Shown here: one piece after another, positions 59,084-64,000 of the stretch
How the letters are laid out: each line of letters opens with the position of its first letter
Numbering within the stretch: position 1 is the stretch's first letter
DNA from: Polyodon spathula
Lineage: Eukaryota; Chordata; Actinopteri; Acipenseriformes; Polyodontidae
Direction: 5' to 3'
Assembly: GCF_017654505.1 (NCBI RefSeq)
Contig: NC_054559.1
Span: forward strand, 5,185,281-5,249,280
Length of the DNA stretch: 64,000 bases
Position numbers and translations under genes: made by a program
The notes under the pieces: model-generated
What the model was told of the DNA's origin: nothing
Seen by the model: only the letters and a program-made list of their open reading frames with translations
Database searches by the model: none

Positions 59084-60684
59084 CAGTGTGTATATATATG
59101 TATGTGTGTGTGTGTATTCAGACCCTCTCACAGTTTTCACATTTTGTTGCTTTAAAGCTTGCAGTCATGACACTTTGAAGTAGGAATTAATATGTGTTAT
59201 ATACCCAACCTACTCCACACACTCAAATCAAAAACAAAAAGAAAGTAGTAAATAGATAATTAATATGAAATAAAAATGGAAAAGTCATTATTGCATAAGT
59301 ATTCAAACCTTTGCTGTGGCAAACCTAAATTAATTCAGGTGCATAAAATGACCTTAACGAGCCACACAATTAGTTGAATGGCCTCTGTTTGTGTGCAATA
59401 TTAGTGGTTCTCATGATTTCAGAATAAAAACACCTGTCTCTGTGAGGTTCCTTGGTCAGGTAGTGAGTTTCAAACAAAGACTCAACCATGAAGACCAAGG
59501 AGCTTTCAAAGCAAGTTAGAGATAAAGTCATTGAAAAGCACAGATCAGGAGAAGGGTACAAAAAATATTGATGTCTCTGAATATCCCTGTGAGCACGATC
59601 TACTCAATCATCAAGAAATGGAAGGTGCATTGTACCACCCAGACACTGCCTAGATCATGCTGTCCCTCCAAACTGAGCAGCCGGGCAAGGAGGAAACTGG
59701 TGAGGGATGCCAATGTGAGCCCAAGACAACTTTGAAAGAGCTACAGAGTTCAATGGCTGAGATGGGAGAAAATGTGCATCAATCAACAATATCCAGACCA
59801 CTCCACAAAAGTAGCCTGTATGGCAGGGTGGCAGGAAGGAAGCCATTGCTAAAAATAAGCTATCTCAAAACCCGCATGGAGTTTGCAACAAAGCACCTGA
59901 GTGATCCTGCAAAAATGTGATAAAAGTTGTTGTGGTCAGATGAGACCAAATTGGAACTTCTGAGTTTAAATGCCAAGCGTTACGTCGGGCGCAGACCCAA
60001 TGCAGCACATCTCCCAGTCAACACCATCCCTCAGTCAAGCGTGGTGGTGGCAGCATCATGCTATGGGGATACTTCTTCTCAACAGGGACTGGAAAGCTTG
60101 TTAGGATTGAAGGAAAAATGGACGGAGCAAAGTACAGGCAAACACTATAGGAAAACTTGTTTCAGTCTGCTAGAGACTTAAAACTGGGTCGAAAATTCAC
60201 CTTTCAGCAGGACAATGATCCAAAGCACAAGGCCAAAGCTACACTGGAGTGGCTTAATAATAAGAAAGTGAATGTCCTCGAGTGGCCCAGTCAAAGTCCT
60301 GACTTGAATCTTATTGAGAATCTGTGGAAAGACTTGAAAGCTGCTGTCTATAAGCGATCCCCAAGCAACTTGAGAGAGCTTGAGCAAATCTGCCAAGAAG
60401 AATGGCCACAAATTTCATCAAGCCAGTGTGCAAAGTTGGTAGAGACTTACCCAAAAAGACTTGTGGCTGTAATTGCTGCCAAAGGTGCTCCCACCAAATA
60501 TTGAGTTCACAGGTCTCAGGTAGTTTTTGCTGACATTTAATGTAACTTATCTTACCCATAGAAGTCTTCAGTTTGAGCATTCAAGTTTTGAATAAAATAT
60601 TAAGCTTAAAAAACGTGTATGCATTATTTTGTAATTTCACAAAATGGGACACCATAGGAAGGGTCTGAATACTTTTGCAAGGCA
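59084..60684 (+). mobile_element. Tc1/mariner element (family E)
   Basis: The right end reads GGGTCTGAATACTTTTGCAA. The left end has TACAGTG (59082-59088), then an inserted TG/TA run, then GTATTCAGACCCTCTCACAG, the inverse of the right end. At about 1.6 kb it is full length. A (TG)/(TA) microsatellite has replaced or expanded within the left terminal repeat. Confidence 0.82.
59488..60504 (+). pseudogene. Tc1 transposase (family E), frameshifted
   Basis: The start MKTKELSKQVRDKVIEKHRS at 59488 is the typical Tc1 N-terminus. Frames then break repeatedly. 59657-59920 has TLKELQSSMAEMGENVHQST and LYGRVAGRKPLLK. 59927 onward has LWSDETKLELL (first D). 60157-60504 has [10 protein letters not shown] (second D), [12 protein letters not shown] (E) and the C-terminus AAKGAPTKY. 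All catalytic residues are still encoded, but at least three frameshifts and stops inactivate it. Length matches a ~340-aa family member. Confidence 0.9.
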
Positions 60685-63077
<2,393 letters not shown>

Positions 63078-63086
63078 CCTCCCCCC

Positions 63087-63216
<130 letters not shown>

Positions 63217-63218
63217 CA

Positions 63219-64000
63219 AAAGAACATAAGAAAGTTTACAAACAAGAAGAGGCCATTTGGCCCATCTTGCTCATGTGGTTGTTAGTAGCTTATTGATCCC
63301 CAAATCTCATCAAGCAGCTTCTTGAAGGATGCCAGCTTCAACAACATTACTGGGGAATTGGTTCCAGACCCTCACAATTTTCTGTGTAAAAAAGTGCCTC
63401 CTATTTTCTGTTCTGAATGCCCCTTTGTTTAATCTCCATTTGCGACCCCTTTCCTTGTTTCTTTTTCAGGTCAAAAAAGTCCCTTGGGTCGACATTGTCA
63501 ATACCTTTTAGAATTTTGAGTACTTGAATTAGGTCACCGTGTAGTCTTCTTTTTTCAAGACTGATCAGATTCAATTCTTTTAGCCTGCCTGTATATGACA
63601 TGCCTTTTAAACTTGGAATAATTCTGGTCGCTCTTCTTTGCATTCTTGCTAGAGCAGCAATATCCTTTTTGTAGCGAGGTGACCAGAACGGAACACAATA
63701 TTCAAGATGACGTCTTACTAATGCATCGTACAGTTTTAACATTACTTCCCTTGATTTAAATTCAACACTTTTCATAATATATCCAAGCATCTTGTTGGTC
63801 TTTTTTATAAATTCCCCATGTTGTATAGATGAAGACATTTCTGAGTCAACAAAAACTCCTAGGTCTTTTTCATAGAGTCCTTCTTTAATTTCAGTATCTC
63901 CCATATGATATTTATAATGCGCATTTTTATTTCCTGCATGCAGTAGCTTACACTTTGCTCTATTAAATGTCATTTCCCATGTGTCTGCCCAGTTCTGAAT
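63219..64000 (-). pseudogene. CR1-like LINE, copy 4 (cut by window end)
   Basis: Minus strand: the tail AGAACATAAGAAAGTTTAC at 63221, then the C-terminal RT domain with LVRRHLEYCVPFWSP, RMQRRATRIIPSLKGM and DPRDFFDLKKK. The open frame 63973-63401 shows no internal stop, but a small deletion before 63400 removes the WNQLPS region from frame. The RT active site lies beyond the window. It is diverged from copies 2 and 3 by several substitutions. Confidence 0.88.

Overview
This is animal, almost certainly vertebrate, genomic DNA: AT-rich, intron-like, crowded with long (TA)n and (CA)n arrays and layered with eukaryotic transposable elements (Tc1/mariner, piggyBac, Harbinger, pogo/Tigger-like, CR1 and L1/Tx1 LINEs, tRNA-derived SINEs, LTR and tyrosine-recombinase retroelements). 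There are no bacterial-type genes or operons. The element mix is that of a ray-finned fish. The CR1-like LINE, with a 3' end of repeated TTATGTTC octamers, and the V-SINE-like copy fit a non-teleost such as a sturgeon or paddlefish; that narrower placement is inference from family resemblance.

The main non-repeat signal is one putative plus-strand host gene spread across most of the window. A promoter-like block at 2388-2570 carries four inverted CCAAT boxes, a TTTGAA (CHR-like) motif, a GGCGGG (E2F-like) motif and a TATA-like motif. It is followed by candidate coding exons at 2696-2758, 8728-8905, 26730-26765, 39071-39173, 39300-39397, 39579-39719, 43348-43427, 44623-44702 and 54708-54752. 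The first eight agree in splice phase. The 39-45 kb cluster is the best supported. I do not recognise the protein. The promoter layout suggests cell-cycle (G2/M) expression.

The rest reads as introns and flanks filled with repeats. 0-8.5 kb: Ty3 remnant, Tigger-like MITE, SINE, Tc1 and CR1 copies. 12-19 kb: L1/Tx1 LINE remnant, piggyBac copies, two solo LTRs. 21-32 kb: Harbinger fragment, three Tc1 copies, a tyrosine-recombinase retroelement remnant, a solo LTR. 33-43 kb: an LTR split by a nearly complete CR1 copy, a deleted Tc1, and a CR1 copy with an open reverse-transcriptase frame. 46-54 kb: SINE, Tc1-like fragments, piggyBac and Harbinger ends, an LTR. 56-58 kb: a complete non-autonomous LTR element with a 5-bp target duplication, one full LTR and one 97-bp LTR. 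59-64 kb: two more Tc1 copies and another CR1 tail.

No transposase looks functional: all are frameshifted, interrupted or deleted. All coordinates were read by eye, so repeat edges without a visible target duplication are approximate.
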